Assembly: GCA_025800245.1 (NCBI GenBank)
Contig: JAOXSA010000162.1
Coordinates: 1-33,703, forward strand
DNA length: 33,703 bases
Direction: 5' to 3'
Source of the DNA: Amphritea sp.
Lineage (GTDB): Bacteria > Pseudomonadota > Gammaproteobacteria > Pseudomonadales > Balneatricaceae
Shown: positions 15,958-24,969 of the stretch, piece after piece
Layout of the letters: the number at the start of each line of letters is the position of its first letter
Position numbering within the stretch: position 1 is the stretch's first letter
The notes under the pieces: model-generated
The model's database searches: none
What the model saw: the letters and a program-made list of their open reading frames with translations, nothing else
What the model was told of the DNA's origin: nothing
Made by a program: the position numbers and the translations under genes

Positions 15958-17601
15958 CTAACCCACCGCCGGGGCGTACTGATCTGAATCAGTCTCATGA
16001 ATATTGTCCATCAATTGCCGCCAGACTTTACGCATATGTCCGGGAGGATGGCTGCCCGGATGCTGCAGATTCATGCAGCCCTCATTGAACAGTCTCGGAT
16101 CCATCGGAGTCAGGTCATCATCAATAATCGGGCGGAAATCCATCTGCGCAAGAATGTCTCTCTGCAGCTCGACACCCGGAGCGATTTCGGTAAGTTTCAG
16201 TCCTTTTGCGGTGAGAACGAATACTGCGCGCTCGGTAATAAATGTAACATTCTGACCTTGCCGGAATGCGTATTCGCCATTAAAGGTGATCTGCTGTACC
16301 TGACGCAGGAACTTCTTAACCGGCCCGTTTCTGATTATCTGCAGCTGTCCGTTGTTGATCTCAATCTGCTGCGGACCGGATGTGAAGGTGCCCAGAAAGT
16401 AGAGGTCCCGGGTGTTCTGAGTAATGTTAATAAAACCGCCGGCCCCCGCTAGCTTTTTGCCGAAACGGCTGACATTAACATGGCCTTCGGGACAGGTTTC
16501 GGCCAGTCCCAGAAATGCCTGATCCAGACCGCCGCCATCGTAAAAGTCGAACTGAGCAGGCTGATCGATGATGGCCTGAGCATTACTGACAGCGCCGAAG
16601 CTGAGGCCGCTGGCTGGTTGGCCGCCAATGCCGCCCGGTTCGACGGTCAGAGTGAAGTCATCCAGCATGCCCTCTTCTGCCGCAACAGAGGAGACCATTT
16701 CTGGCATACCGATACCCAGATTAACCACCGAGCCTTTGCGCAGTTCCTGCAGTGCTCTGCGGCCGATGACTTTACGTGCCGAGAGAGGTTCTGTTTCTTC
16801 TGTCTGGCTGGCGACGACTTCGCCGCAATAGGCTGGATTGTATGGCTCGGCAAAGGTCTGCGGATGATCATCTGGCTCAGCAACCACTATATGATCGACC
16901 AGAATGCCCGGAATACGTATCCGGTCCGGCGTCAGGTGATGCTCGTGAGTGGTGCGTTCGACCTGAACAATCACTTTTCCGCCACTGTTGCGGGCGGCCT
17001 GTGCGATAGCCAGCGCTTCAAGAGGGAGAGCTTCCCGCTCCATGGAAATATTGCCCTGAGCGTCGGCGGTGGTGCCTCTGAGCAACGCAACATCTACCGG
17101 AAACGCCGGATAGAACAGATAGTCTTCGCCATGAAGATTCAGCAGCTCCACCTGATCGTGCTTACTGCGCTGGTTAATCTTGCCGCCTTCAAAGCGTGGA
17201 TCAACAAAGGTGTTCAGGCCTACTCTGGTGAGGGTGCCGGGTCTGCCGGCGGCGATATCCCTGAACAGGTGACAGATCACCCCTTGCGGCAGGTTGTAGG
17301 CTTCTATTTTATTCTCGGTGGCCAGTTGCCCTAAACCGGGCGCCAGGCCCCAGTGGCCGCCAATGACCTTGCGAACCATACCTTCATGACAGAAGTGATT
17401 CAGGCCGCGGGTCTGTGCATCCCCCTGACCGGCGGCGTAGACCAGAGTAAGGCCGCGAGGGTGCTGGTGATCAGTGAAGCGTTGTTCGATCGCTTTTGCG
17501 ATGCCTTCAGCGAAGCCGATACCGATAAATCCGCCGGTTACCAGGGTGGCGTGATCCTGAATGAGTTCTGCTGCCTGCTGTGCACTGATCTGCTTAGTCA
17601 T
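15958..17601 (-). CDS. YdiF-type acyl-CoA:carboxylate CoA-transferase (fused subunits)
   Basis: This ~547-residue class I CoA-transferase carries both halves in one chain. The alpha-like half begins ISAQQAAELI with GGFIGIGFAEG, and the beta-like half starts at ~280. The catalytic Glu lies in TLTVEPGGIGG, as in E. coli YdiF (TVETGPIGG). Other shared stretches are NTFVDPR.EGGK, GGGLDQAFLG and ITERAVFVL. It transfers CoA between short-chain acids such as acetoacetate, acetate or propionate. I prefer the ATG at 17601 (GGA 7-8 nt upstream) over 17613. A -24/-12 promoter and an adjacent activator gene indicate sigma-54 control, probably by acid supply. Confidence 0.92.
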   Translation of the reverse strand: MTKQISAQQAAELIQDHATLVTGGFIGIGFAEGIAKAIEQRFTDHQHPRGLTLVYAAGQGDAQTRGLNHFCHEGMVRKVIGGHWGLAPGLGQLATENKIEAYNLPQGVICHLFRDIAAGRPGTLTRVGLNTFVDPRFEGGKINQRSKHDQVELLNLHGEDYLFYPAFPVDVALLRGTTADAQGNISMEREALPLEALAIAQAARNSGGKVIVQVERTTHEHHLTPDRIRIPGILVDHIVVAEPDDHPQTFAEPYNPAYCGEVVASQTEETEPLSARKVIGRRALQELRKGSVVNLGIGMPEMVSSVAAEEGMLDDFTLTVEPGGIGGQPASGLSFGAVSNAQAIIDQPAQFDFYDGGGLDQAFLGLAETCPEGHVNVSRFGKKLAGAGGFINITQNTRDLYFLGTFTSGPQQIEINNGQLQIIRNGPVKKFLRQVQQITFNGEYAFRQGQNVTFITERAVFVLTAKGLKLTEIAPGVELQRDILAQMDFRPIIDDDLTPMDPRLFNEGCMNLQHPGSHPPGHMRKVWRQLMDNIHETDSDQYAPAVG

Positions 17602-17639
17602 GGTGTATTCCATTGTTATTGTGTTTTTCTATTTAACAG

Positions 17640-17655
17640 AGCAAGCCTTGGGCCA
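17640..17655 (-). promoter_or_regulatory. Sigma-54 (-24/-12) promoter of the CoA-transferase
   Basis: On the minus strand, TGGCCCAAGGCTTGCT matches the TGGCAC-N5-TTGCW consensus, with GG and GC at the required spacing. The predicted start, near 17629, would leave a ~28-nt leader before the ATG at 17601. The gene upstream encodes a sigma-54 activator. Confidence 0.75.
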
Positions 17656-17719
17656 TCATTATTATGTCATTATTTTTCAGTGAGTTAGATTTTTAGCTGT
17701 CCGGTTTAGTCGTGCGTTT

Positions 17720-17735
17720 TGTCTATTCTTAGACA
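17720..17735. promoter_or_regulatory. Candidate upstream activator site
   Basis: TGTCTA-TTCT-TAGACA is a 6+6 bp perfect palindrome about 90-105 bp upstream of the predicted sigma-54 start. This is the usual range for an enhancer-binding protein dimer. The likely binder is the Fis-type HTH of the regulator encoded next door. Confidence 0.55.
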
Positions 17736-17753
17736 GAGTGTATATATGGGTGT

Positions 17754-19121
17754 TTACAGGTTGTATAGTCTGAGCCGCTTGTACAGTGTAGCCCGGGAGA
17801 TGCCGAGCTGTCGGGCTGCCTCGGTTCGGTTATGCCGGCAGGACTCCAGAGCCTGAATCAGCTTGTCTTTATCACTCAGCGTAGCCTGCGTGTCCGGCAG
17901 ACTTGCAGCAGAAGTCGCGCTTGATCGAGGCAGAATATCTTCAGCGCCCAGATCGGCTGGTTCAATAGCTGATCCTTCTGCCATTACACAGGCACGCTCC
18001 AGCCGGTTCTGTAGCTCCCGGACATTGCCCGGCCACTGATAGCTCTGTAGCCATTCCAGTGCCTGCGGGCTGAGTTTCAGATCCGGTAAACCGCTTTCTT
18101 GTTGAATGCGGTTAAGCAGAAAATGACTCAGCGCTTCGATATCATCAGGGCGTTCGCGCAGCGGTGGCAGTGACAGAGGCAGCACATTCAGGCGGTAGTA
18201 CAGATCGGCCCGGAACAGTCCGTCTTCGACCTGCTGGCGCAGATCCCTCGATGTTGCAGCAATGATTCTGACATCCACTTTTTCAAGCTGATTCGAGCCC
18301 AGCGGCTCGACTTCCCGTTCCTGCAGTACCCGTAACAGTTTGGCCTGGATGGAGGCGGGCATATCTGCAATCTCATCCAGAAACAGAGTGCCGCCATCGG
18401 CGAGTTGTATTTTACCCAGACGACGCTTACTGGCGCCGGTGTAGGCTCCGGCAGCGCTACCGAACAGTTCCGCTTCGACCAGTGTTTCGGGCAGGGCAGC
18501 CATATTGATTCCCACAAAGGGGCCGCTGCGACGAGGGGAGGCATCATGGATGCCGTGGGCCAGTAATTCCTTACCTGTACCGGTTTCACCCAGCAGCAGT
18601 ACGGTGGTGTCCAGCTGAGCTGCCCGTTGTGCCTGTCGTTTAAGCTGTTTCAGAGGGACTGAAGCCCCAATCAGGTCGTCCAGAGCATACTTACTGGGGC
18701 GGATCAGCTTTTCAGAGACCAGCTGTTTCTTCAGGCGGGCAAATTTATCGAATACGGGCTGCAGGTTATCCAGGTCATCGTAGAACACAAAACCGATAGC
18801 ACCAAAGACACTGCCATCGGGGTTCTTAAGGGGTAAGCGGGTGACCACACACCAGCGGTGGTTGATCTGCATGAGATCCAGAAAGGCGGGTTGACCGCTA
18901 TTAACAACCCGGGGGAGTTGTGTCGCCGGGAGAATCTCTTCAACGTGCAGGCCGAGAACCTGTTTAGCACCATCCAGTTGCAACAACTGACGGTACTGTT
19001 CGCTGAGCCAGACCACGCGGCATTGCTGATCAACAGCGATCGCTCCCTGGCAAAGGCTCGATAGCAGCTGTAACAGGTTGTCGCTATCCTGACTCTTAAG
19101 AAGGGTTTCCAACTGGGTCAT
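17754..19121 (-). CDS. Sigma-54-dependent PAS-AAA-Fis transcriptional activator
   Basis: This 455-residue protein has an N-terminal PAS-like sensor (~15-115; [20 protein letters not shown]). The sigma-54 AAA domain follows, with Walker A GETGTGKE, the L1 loop GAYTGA (a common variant of GAFTGA), Walker [13 protein letters not shown] and [20 protein letters not shown]-terminal Fis helix-turn-helix ([20 protein letters not shown]) ends the protein. No receiver domain is present, so it probably senses a small ligand through PAS. It lies 152 bp upstream of the CoA-transferase, with a palindrome and -24/-12 promoter between. The likely target is therefore that gene; this is inferred from position. 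Confidence 0.95.
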   Translation of the reverse strand: MTQLETLLKSQDSDNLLQLLSSLCQGAIAVDQQCRVVWLSEQYRQLLQLDGAKQVLGLHVEEILPATQLPRVVNSGQPAFLDLMQINHRWCVVTRLPLKNPDGSVFGAIGFVFYDDLDNLQPVFDKFARLKKQLVSEKLIRPSKYALDDLIGASVPLKQLKRQAQRAAQLDTTVLLLGETGTGKELLAHGIHDASPRRSGPFVGINMAALPETLVEAELFGSAAGAYTGASKRRLGKIQLADGGTLFLDEIADMPASIQAKLLRVLQEREVEPLGSNQLEKVDVRIIAATSRDLRQQVEDGLFRADLYYRLNVLPLSLPPLRERPDDIEALSHFLLNRIQQESGLPDLKLSPQALEWLQSYQWPGNVRELQNRLERACVMAEGSAIEPADLGAEDILPRSSATSAASLPDTQATLSDKDKLIQALESCRHNRTEAARQLGISRATLYKRLRLYNL

Positions 19122-19205
19122 TGCATACTCTGGTGATGGCTCTATTCACCGAGAGTGTGCCAGAAACGCTCGCGCTTCGCAGTAGTTGGTATAGCTGGGA
19201 AACGG

Positions 19206-19406
19206 TCAGGCTACCTGTTGCGACCTGGCTTTGGATACCAGTTCCCAGCGATGCGGGACACTGACCAGAGCGATTTCTGCTTCACAGTTATCACACTTAT
19301 AAAGTGTATGGTTGTGTATGTGATTGATCTCTTTCAGACCGCTGTGCAGGCTGATGCTCTGATTTTCGAGTAGTGATCGACACTGTGGACACAGGCATTC
19401 CATCAT
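19206..19406 (-). CDS. Small zinc-ribbon protein
   Basis: This 66-residue protein starts MMECLCPQC. Cys pairs CPQC (~6-9) and CDNC (~38-41), about 29 residues apart, form a plausible zinc ribbon. His residues lie between them (INHIHNHTLYKC). AGAGG lies 5 nt before the ATG, which supports real translation. I do not recognise a named family. It is upstream of, and on the same strand as, the sigma-54 regulator, 84 bp away. It could bind nucleic acid or a protein partner. Confidence 0.6.
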   Translation of the reverse strand: MMECLCPQCRSLLENQSISLHSGLKEINHIHNHTLYKCDNCEAEIALVSVPHRWELVSKARSQQVA

Positions 19407-19641
19407 ATGTACCTCTGATAGTTCTTACAGGATTTTGCTGTCCTGAGCCTTAAATCCTTACGAGTTTCTGATCATAGTGTGAACATTAGGCGTCTTTTTT
19501 GAGACTGTTTAATGTCGTGTATATGCGACGAATTCTACTACACTCATTGTGTGTAATAAAATATTTTTTAAGTTATTGAAATATAAGCATTCTTTTCTTT
19601 TTATTTGTTTTATTTAAAAGTACTGGTCGATCAGAGGGCAT
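19407..19641. other. AT-rich intergenic stretch
   Basis: The sequence between the zinc-ribbon gene and the liv terminator is clearly richer in A+T than its surroundings, especially 19550-19620. No coding frame is supported. It probably contains the zinc-ribbon gene promoter on the minus strand, but no single promoter stands out. Confidence 0.4.
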
Positions 19642-19668
19642 AAAAAAAGCCAGCAAATGCTGGCTTTT
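19642..19668 (-). terminator. Terminator of the liv operon
   Basis: GCCAGCA-tt-TGCTGGC on the minus strand (19649-19664) is followed by seven T residues. It lies 21 bp after the livF stop. Confidence 0.92.
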
Positions 19669-19689
19669 GGAAAGGTAGGTTGCTGTTGA

Positions 19690-20391
19690 TCAGCCGCCCA
19701 GATAGGCCTGCCGTACAGACTCATCGGTCAGCAGATTATGGCCGGTATCGGTTTTAACGATACGACCATTTTCCAGAACATAACCACGGTCAGCGATTCG
19801 CAGGGCCTGGTTAGCGTTCTGCTCAACCAGGAAGATAGTTACACCTTCATCACGCAGACGTTCGATAATATCGAAAATTTGCTGGATGATGATCGGTGCC
19901 AGACCCAGAGAAGGCTCATCGAGAAGCAGCAGGCGGGGTTTGCTCATCAATGCACGACCGATTGCCAGCATCTGTTGCTCACCACCGGACATGGTGCCCG
20001 CGCGTTGCTTGTAGCGTTCTTCCAGTCGTGGGAACAACTCCAATACGTGCTCAACAGTCTTCTGAGCTTCATCCTTGTCGCGGAAGTAAGCACCCATAAA
20101 CAGGTTTTCTTCCACGGTCATGGCGCTGAATACACGACGGCCTTCCGGCACAATCGCCAGACCTTTACGCATGATATCCGGGGTGTTGGAACCAGTCAGC
20201 TCCTCGCCATCGAACACAATGCTGCCAGAACTGGCCTGAGGGTCACCGCAGATGGTCATCATCAGCGTCGTTTTGCCCGCACCGTTAGCACCGATCAGGG
20301 TGACAATTTCCCCCTTCTCAATGTTGACGGAAACATCATGCAATGCCTGAATCTGGCCGTAATGGGTGTTGATGTTATTAATCTGCAGCAT
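19690..20391 (-). CDS. livF: Branched-chain amino-acid ABC transporter ATPase LivF
   Basis: This 233-residue ABC ATPase has Walker A GANGAGKTTL (~33-42), signature MSGGEQQMLAIGRAL, Walker B LLLLDEPSLGL and the LivF-type LVEQNANQALRIADRGYVLE. It powers import together with LivG at the cytoplasmic face of LivHM. It starts 1 bp after the livG stop and ends the operon before a strong terminator. Confidence 0.96.
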   Translation of the reverse strand: MLQINNINTHYGQIQALHDVSVNIEKGEIVTLIGANGAGKTTLMMTICGDPQASSGSIVFDGEELTGSNTPDIMRKGLAIVPEGRRVFSAMTVEENLFMGAYFRDKDEAQKTVEHVLELFPRLEERYKQRAGTMSGGEQQMLAIGRALMSKPRLLLLDEPSLGLAPIIIQQIFDIIERLRDEGVTIFLVEQNANQALRIADRGYVLENGRIVKTDTGHNLLTDESVRQAYLGG

Positions 20392-20392
20392 C

Positions 20393-21160
20393 TTATTCCT
20401 CCCCGAGATACGCTTTGATCACGTCCGGGTTATTCTTCACTTCATCCGGTGTGCCATCAGCCAGCGGTGTACCCTGGGCGATAACATAGATGTGATCAGA
20501 AATACCCATGACCAGACTCATATCGTGTTCGATCAGCAGCACTGATATTTCGTGCTCATCACGCAGCTTGATGATCAGCTCATCCAGCTGTTTAGTCTCG
20601 TTCGGGTTCAGACCTGCAGCAGGCTCATCCAGCAACAGCAGTTCTGGCTGGGTGACCATACAGCGGGCAATTTCTAGGCGGCGCTGCTGGCCGTATGCCA
20701 GGTTACCGGCTTCCCGGTTGGCAAACTCCAGTAGATCCACTTCTTTGAGCCAGTGCATGGCTTTGTCCATGGCATCCCGTTCCAGGCGGCGATAATTCGG
20801 CGTCTTGAACAGACCGGACAGCAGATTAGTGTTCAGGTGACGGTGCTGAGCAACCAGCATGTTTTCGATCACTGTCATCTTCTGGAACAGGCGCACGTGC
20901 TGGAAGGTCCGGACCAGACCCTTACGGGAGATCTGGAAATCTTTCAGACCAGCGATCTGTTCGTTTTTCAGCATTACGCTACCTTCGGTCGGGATATAGA
21001 ATCCCGACAGGCAGTTAAATACGGTGGTTTTACCGGCACCGTTCGGGCCGATAATGGATACGATCTGGCGGTTTTTAACCTTCAGGTTAACACCGTTTAC
21101 CGCTACCAGGCCGCCGAAGCGCATGGTCAGACCGTTAACATCGAGTAGTAACTGACTCAT
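20393..21160 (-). CDS. livG: Branched-chain amino-acid ABC transporter ATPase LivG
   Basis: This 255-residue ATPase has Walker [17 protein letters not shown] (~38-53), ABC signature [15 protein letters not shown], Walker [16 protein letters not shown] and the family end [17 protein letters not shown]. It pairs with LivF. Its ATG overlaps the livM stop by 4 bp (ATGA), so translation is probably coupled. Confidence 0.96.
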   Translation of the reverse strand: MSQLLLDVNGLTMRFGGLVAVNGVNLKVKNRQIVSIIGPNGAGKTTVFNCLSGFYIPTEGSVMLKNEQIAGLKDFQISRKGLVRTFQHVRLFQKMTVIENMLVAQHRHLNTNLLSGLFKTPNYRRLERDAMDKAMHWLKEVDLLEFANREAGNLAYGQQRRLEIARCMVTQPELLLLDEPAAGLNPNETKQLDELIIKLRDEHEISVLLIEHDMSLVMGISDHIYVIAQGTPLADGTPDEVKNNPDVIKAYLGEE

Positions 21161-22419
21161 TGTTGTTTCAACTCCAGGTGCGGTCGTTTCATCGGTACCA
21201 GGCCTTCAGGGCGCCAGCGCATCATCAGTACCATCAACAGGCCGAACAGCAGCATCCGGTACTCGGAAAACTCACGGGCCAATTCTGGCAGGATGGTCAT
21301 CACAATCGCCGCCAGAATGACGCCGACCTGGGAGCCCATACCGCCCAATACCACGATGGCCAGGATGATTGCCGATTCGATGAAGATAAACGACTCAGGA
21401 CTGATAAAGCCCTGACGTGCCGCGAAGAACGCACCGGCGAAACCTGCTGTGGATGCACCAATGGTGAATGCCGACAGTTTGATCGCAGTACGGTTCAGAC
21501 CCAGAGAACGGCAGGCGATCTCGTCTTCACGCAGTGCTTCCCAGGCACGGCCGATCGGCATGCGCATCAGGCGGTTGATCAGGTACACCACAAAGATCAC
21601 CAGCAGTACTGCGATCAGGTACAGGAATATTACCTTGTAGGAGCTGGAGTAGCTCAGATCGAAGTACTGGTGGAAGGTTTCAGCGCCTTCCTCTTTCGCC
21701 CGGCGGGTAAATTCCAGACCGAACAGGGTTGGTTTAGCGATACCGGAGATGCCGTTCGGGCCACCGGTTACTGCCGTCCAGTTGTTCAGCAGGATACGGA
21801 TGATCTCACCAAAGCCCAGAGTTACGATTGCCAGATAGTCACCGCGCAGTCGCAGTACCGGGAAGCCCAGCAGGAAACCGAACAATGCCGCCAAACCCGC
21901 TGAGATCGGCAGGCAGGCCCAGAAGGACATACCGAAGTACTCAGACAGCAGTGCGTAGGTGTAAGCGCCAACAGCGTAGAAAGCAACGAAACCCAGATCC
22001 AGCAGGCCGGCAAGGCCGACTACGATGTTCAGACCCAGGCCCAGCATGATGTAGATCAGCGTCAGGGTTGCCAGGTCGACAGAGCCGCGGGAAACCATGA
22101 ATGGCCAGATCAGCATCACAGTGATCAGGGCTGCCAGCAGCCATGGCTTCAGGGTGGCCATCTTTTTCTCTTCTGGTAGCAGTGCGCCCAGCTTTGGCTT
22201 AGGCATTTTACCAAACAGAGAATCAATCTGGCTGCTGAACAGCTGAGACAGGAATACTACGCCGATACCGCCGAAGATCCACATCCACTGTTCAGTGGTT
22301 GCGCCTTTAACTGCCAGGGTAGTGCCTTCAGTATCCAGCTTCACACCGATCATCAGGCAGGCCAGGATAAAGGTAATGCCCGCCGCGAAGATTGCGTTAT
22401 AGAACTTATTGGTGGTCAT
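21157..22419 (-). CDS. livM: Branched-chain amino-acid ABC transporter permease LivM
   Basis: This 420-residue inner-membrane permease has the extended N-terminus known from E. coli LivM. It has two extra hydrophobic segments before ~110, then the conserved core ([65 protein letters not shown]). It overlaps livG and livH by 4 bp each. Confidence 0.95.
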   Translation of the reverse strand: MTTNKFYNAIFAAGITFILACLMIGVKLDTEGTTLAVKGATTEQWMWIFGGIGVVFLSQLFSSQIDSLFGKMPKPKLGALLPEEKKMATLKPWLLAALITVMLIWPFMVSRGSVDLATLTLIYIMLGLGLNIVVGLAGLLDLGFVAFYAVGAYTYALLSEYFGMSFWACLPISAGLAALFGFLLGFPVLRLRGDYLAIVTLGFGEIIRILLNNWTAVTGGPNGISGIAKPTLFGLEFTRRAKEEGAETFHQYFDLSYSSSYKVIFLYLIAVLLVIFVVYLINRLMRMPIGRAWEALREDEIACRSLGLNRTAIKLSAFTIGASTAGFAGAFFAARQGFISPESFIFIESAIILAIVVLGGMGSQVGVILAAIVMTILPELAREFSEYRMLLFGLLMVLMMRWRPEGLVPMKRPHLELKQQ

Positions 22420-23342
22420 ACTTTTTCAATCTCCGGCTTGCCCAGCAGTCCGCTTGGACGGAACAGCAGGATGGTTACCAGAAGACTGAATGCCACCACG
22501 TCTTTATATTCAGACGGGAAGAACGCTGCAGTCATCGCTTCGGTCACACCCAGCACCAGACCACCCAGTACTGCGCCCGGAATCGAACCGATTCCACCCA
22601 GTACCGCTGCGGTGAATGCTTTCAGACCTGCAATAAAACCAACAAACGGGTTCACAACACCGTAGTAAAGACCCAACAGCAGGCCGGCAATTGCCGCCAG
22701 CGCTGCACCGATAACGAAGGTCAGTGCAATGATCTTATTGGTGTTAATACCCAGCAGGTTGGTCATACCCAGATCCTCAGCACAGGCACGGCAGGCGCGG
22801 CCCATACGGGAACGGGAGATAAACAGGGTCAGGACGGTCATGGTGATAAAAGTCATCGCGAAGATCATCAGCTGCATATAGGACAGCGTAACTTCGAAAC
22901 TGCTTGGATCACCGAATGCCCAGCCACCGGTAATCTGTGGCGGCAGTGCAACATCACGGGAACCCTGAGACAGAACAACATAGTTCTGCAGGAAGATAGA
23001 CATACCGATCGCCGAAATCAGCGGGATCAGACGGTTGGAACCACGAAGTGGCCGATAAGCAACCCGTTCAACTGTCCAGCCATAGGTACTGGCGATGAAC
23101 ATTGCCACTATCAGGGCAATTACGAGGATGATCGGGAGACTCACCACACCCATGCTCACCAAGCCTGCGATGACAATAAATGTCACGTAGGAGCCGATCA
23201 TATAGATCTCGCCGTGAGCAAAGTTGATCATGCCGATGATGCCGTAAACCATTGTGTAGCCGATGGCGATCAGGGCATAGGTGGACCCGATAGTTAGCCC
23301 GTTAATGAGCTGTTGCAACAGATAAAGTGAAAATTCTGACAT
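22416..23342 (-). CDS. livH: Branched-chain amino-acid ABC transporter permease LivH
   Basis: This 308-residue permease has about eight membrane segments. Typical stretches are [56 protein letters not shown] and [16 protein letters not shown]. It forms the channel with LivM. It is separated from the binding-protein gene by 117 bp with stem-loops, and overlaps livM by 4 bp. Confidence 0.95.
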   Translation of the reverse strand: MSEFSLYLLQQLINGLTIGSTYALIAIGYTMVYGIIGMINFAHGEIYMIGSYVTFIVIAGLVSMGVVSLPIILVIALIVAMFIASTYGWTVERVAYRPLRGSNRLIPLISAIGMSIFLQNYVVLSQGSRDVALPPQITGGWAFGDPSSFEVTLSYMQLMIFAMTFITMTVLTLFISRSRMGRACRACAEDLGMTNLLGINTNKIIALTFVIGAALAAIAGLLLGLYYGVVNPFVGFIAGLKAFTAAVLGGIGSIPGAVLGGLVLGVTEAMTAAFFPSEYKDVVAFSLLVTILLFRPSGLLGKPEIEKV

Positions 23343-23366
23343 TTGCAGGGACCATATAAAACGAAT

Positions 23367-23433
23367 CCCCGAGGCCGGATCACGGCATCAGGGAATCGGG
23401 GTCAGGCTATTCGCTGTTATATAGGCGAATAGC
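23367..23433 (-). promoter_or_regulatory. Stem-loops between livK and livH
   Basis: On the minus strand the first hairpin is GCTATTCGC/GCGAATAGC (9 bp; arms 23425-23433 and 23406-23414). The second pairs CCCCGA with TCGGGG (23396-23401 and 23367-23372) and has an inner GCCG/CGGC stem. ATTCGTTTT follows. Such structures commonly stabilise the binding-protein mRNA and reduce read-through into permease genes. Confidence 0.65.
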
Positions 23434-23459
23434 GCTAACCTTATGTTATTACTGAAAAA

Positions 23460-24578
23460 TTACTGAGCTGGAGTTTTAGAACCGTCCTTGTGCAGGTTAT
23501 ACACCAGGAAGGTAGACTCAGTCAGGTCGCCTTTCTCATCGTACTTAACGGTACCGATAGCAGTATCGACAGCGTTAGCGCGAATGTGAGAAGCCAGTTT
23601 TTCAGTATCGGTAGAACCGGTAGCGGCCATTGCTTTAGTCATTACTTCAACCGCCGCGTAAGCAGTGAATACGAATGGACCGGTTGGATCTTCGCCTTTA
23701 GCGCTGATTGCTGCTACACGGGCTTCGTTAACAGGGTTCTGATCGAAGCTCTTAGGTGCAGTTGCCAGTACGCCTTCAACAGCGTCGCCAGCGATTTTAG
23801 CCAGGTCAGAGTTTACGATACCTTCAGGGCCCATGAACTGAGCATTGAAGCCTTTTTCAGCAGACTGACGCAGGATCAGACCCAGTTCCGGGTGGTAACC
23901 ACCGTAGTAAACGAAGTCAACGTCTTCTTTCTTCAGCTTAGCGATCAGAGCAGAGAAGTCTTTATCACCGGAAGTAACACCTTCAAACATCACTGCTTCC
24001 AGACCGTTTGCAGCCAGCTGGTCGCGTACAGAAGTCGCCAGACCTTCACCGTACTGCTGCTTATCGTGAACGACAGCAACGCGGGATGGCTTCGCGGTAT
24101 CCAGGATGTACTGAGCGGCCATGGTGCCCTGCAGGCTGTCCAGACCGATAGTACGGAATACCATCTGGTAACCTTTTTCGGTGATGGATGGAGAAGTAGA
24201 GGCTGCAGTGATCATCAGTACGCCTTCTTCTTCGTAGATGTCAGTCGCTGGCTCAGTAGAGGACGAGCACAGGTGACCTACAACGTGAGAGACGCCGTCG
24301 TTAACGATTTTGTTTGCAATTGCTACAGCCTGTTTTGGGTCACAAGCGTCATCATAGATAACGCCTTCCAGCATCATGCCGTTTACACCGCCAGCCTTAT
24401 TGATATCTTCGATCGCAGCCATAACGCCGATCTTCTGCATATCACCGTACTGAGCTACAGGACCGGTAGCAGGGCCTGCCAGGCCGATTTTCAGCGTTTC
24501 AGCCTGAGCTGACGCCGTCATGCCCATAATACAGATAGCAGAGCCCAGACCCAGCATCGTTTTGCGGAATTGATTCAT
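23460..24578 (-). CDS. livK: Branched-chain amino-acid periplasmic binding protein
   Basis: This 372-residue exported protein has a signal peptide MNQFRKTMLGLG...ASAQA with cleavage after residue 26. The mature part is a Leu/Ile/Val-binding type I fold: TLKIGLAGPATGPVAQYGD, YDDACDPKQAVAIANKIV and GHLCSSSTEPA (the two Cys of the family disulfide), VAVVHDKQQYGEG and TGPFVFTAYAAVEV. I chose the ATG at 24578, which has GGAG 9 nt upstream; an in-frame ATG at 24593 lies ahead of it. It delivers substrate to LivHMGF. LivJ, LivK and BraC cannot be told apart here, and the true substrate may differ. Confidence 0.93.
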   Translation of the reverse strand: MNQFRKTMLGLGSAICIMGMTASAQAETLKIGLAGPATGPVAQYGDMQKIGVMAAIEDINKAGGVNGMMLEGVIYDDACDPKQAVAIANKIVNDGVSHVVGHLCSSSTEPATDIYEEEGVLMITAASTSPSITEKGYQMVFRTIGLDSLQGTMAAQYILDTAKPSRVAVVHDKQQYGEGLATSVRDQLAANGLEAVMFEGVTSGDKDFSALIAKLKKEDVDFVYYGGYHPELGLILRQSAEKGFNAQFMGPEGIVNSDLAKIAGDAVEGVLATAPKSFDQNPVNEARVAAISAKGEDPTGPFVFTAYAAVEVMTKAMAATGSTDTEKLASHIRANAVDTAIGTVKYDEKGDLTESTFLVYNLHKDGSKTPAQ

Positions 24579-24969
24579 CGAGATGATCTCCATTTATTGT
24601 TCTTTTGCGGAAGTGCACGTATTAACTGAAGGGGCTTGTGGCCCCGGAGCTAAGACTTCCGTCGCACGCGCTAACTCTACATCCGCCGCTATGGCAATTG
24701 CAAATACCGCAGAGGTTTTTTCTGTGATTTTATTGATCTGAAAAAAGAGGATGTCTCATTATCAATATTTGCACATAACTCTTGCCCGTCAATGAGATGC
24801 CGGGCGATGGCAGAAAGTGTTACCGATACTGCCACTATTTGTTATTGCCGCTGTGAGCGTTTTTGTTAATGATTTGCGTTAAAACTGGCTCGTCGGCCAT
24901 ACTGCCGGATACCTGTTGTCGTGGATGCCGTGAGCCGGATTCCTGATAATGATAATAACTGGGAATAAT
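24579..24969. other. Divergent regulatory region of livK and the YCF48 operon
   Basis: The 391 bp between the two divergent genes contain no coding frame. GGGGC-ttgtg-GCCCC (24631-24645) would form a hairpin in the livK leader. Candidate but unconvincing -35/-10 pairs exist in both directions, for example TTGCGT...CATACT towards the YCF48 gene near 24877-24906. Confidence 0.4.

Noticed and set aside
16480-17334. Long plus-strand open frame opposite the CoA-transferase
   Set aside because: Composition looks like a translated antisense strand with no family match; the minus-strand enzyme is certain.
22392-24512. Two long plus-strand open frames opposite livH and livK
   Set aside because: The translations are unusually rich in His, Gln, Thr or Ser/Phe without domains, as expected for antisense frames of membrane and binding-protein genes.
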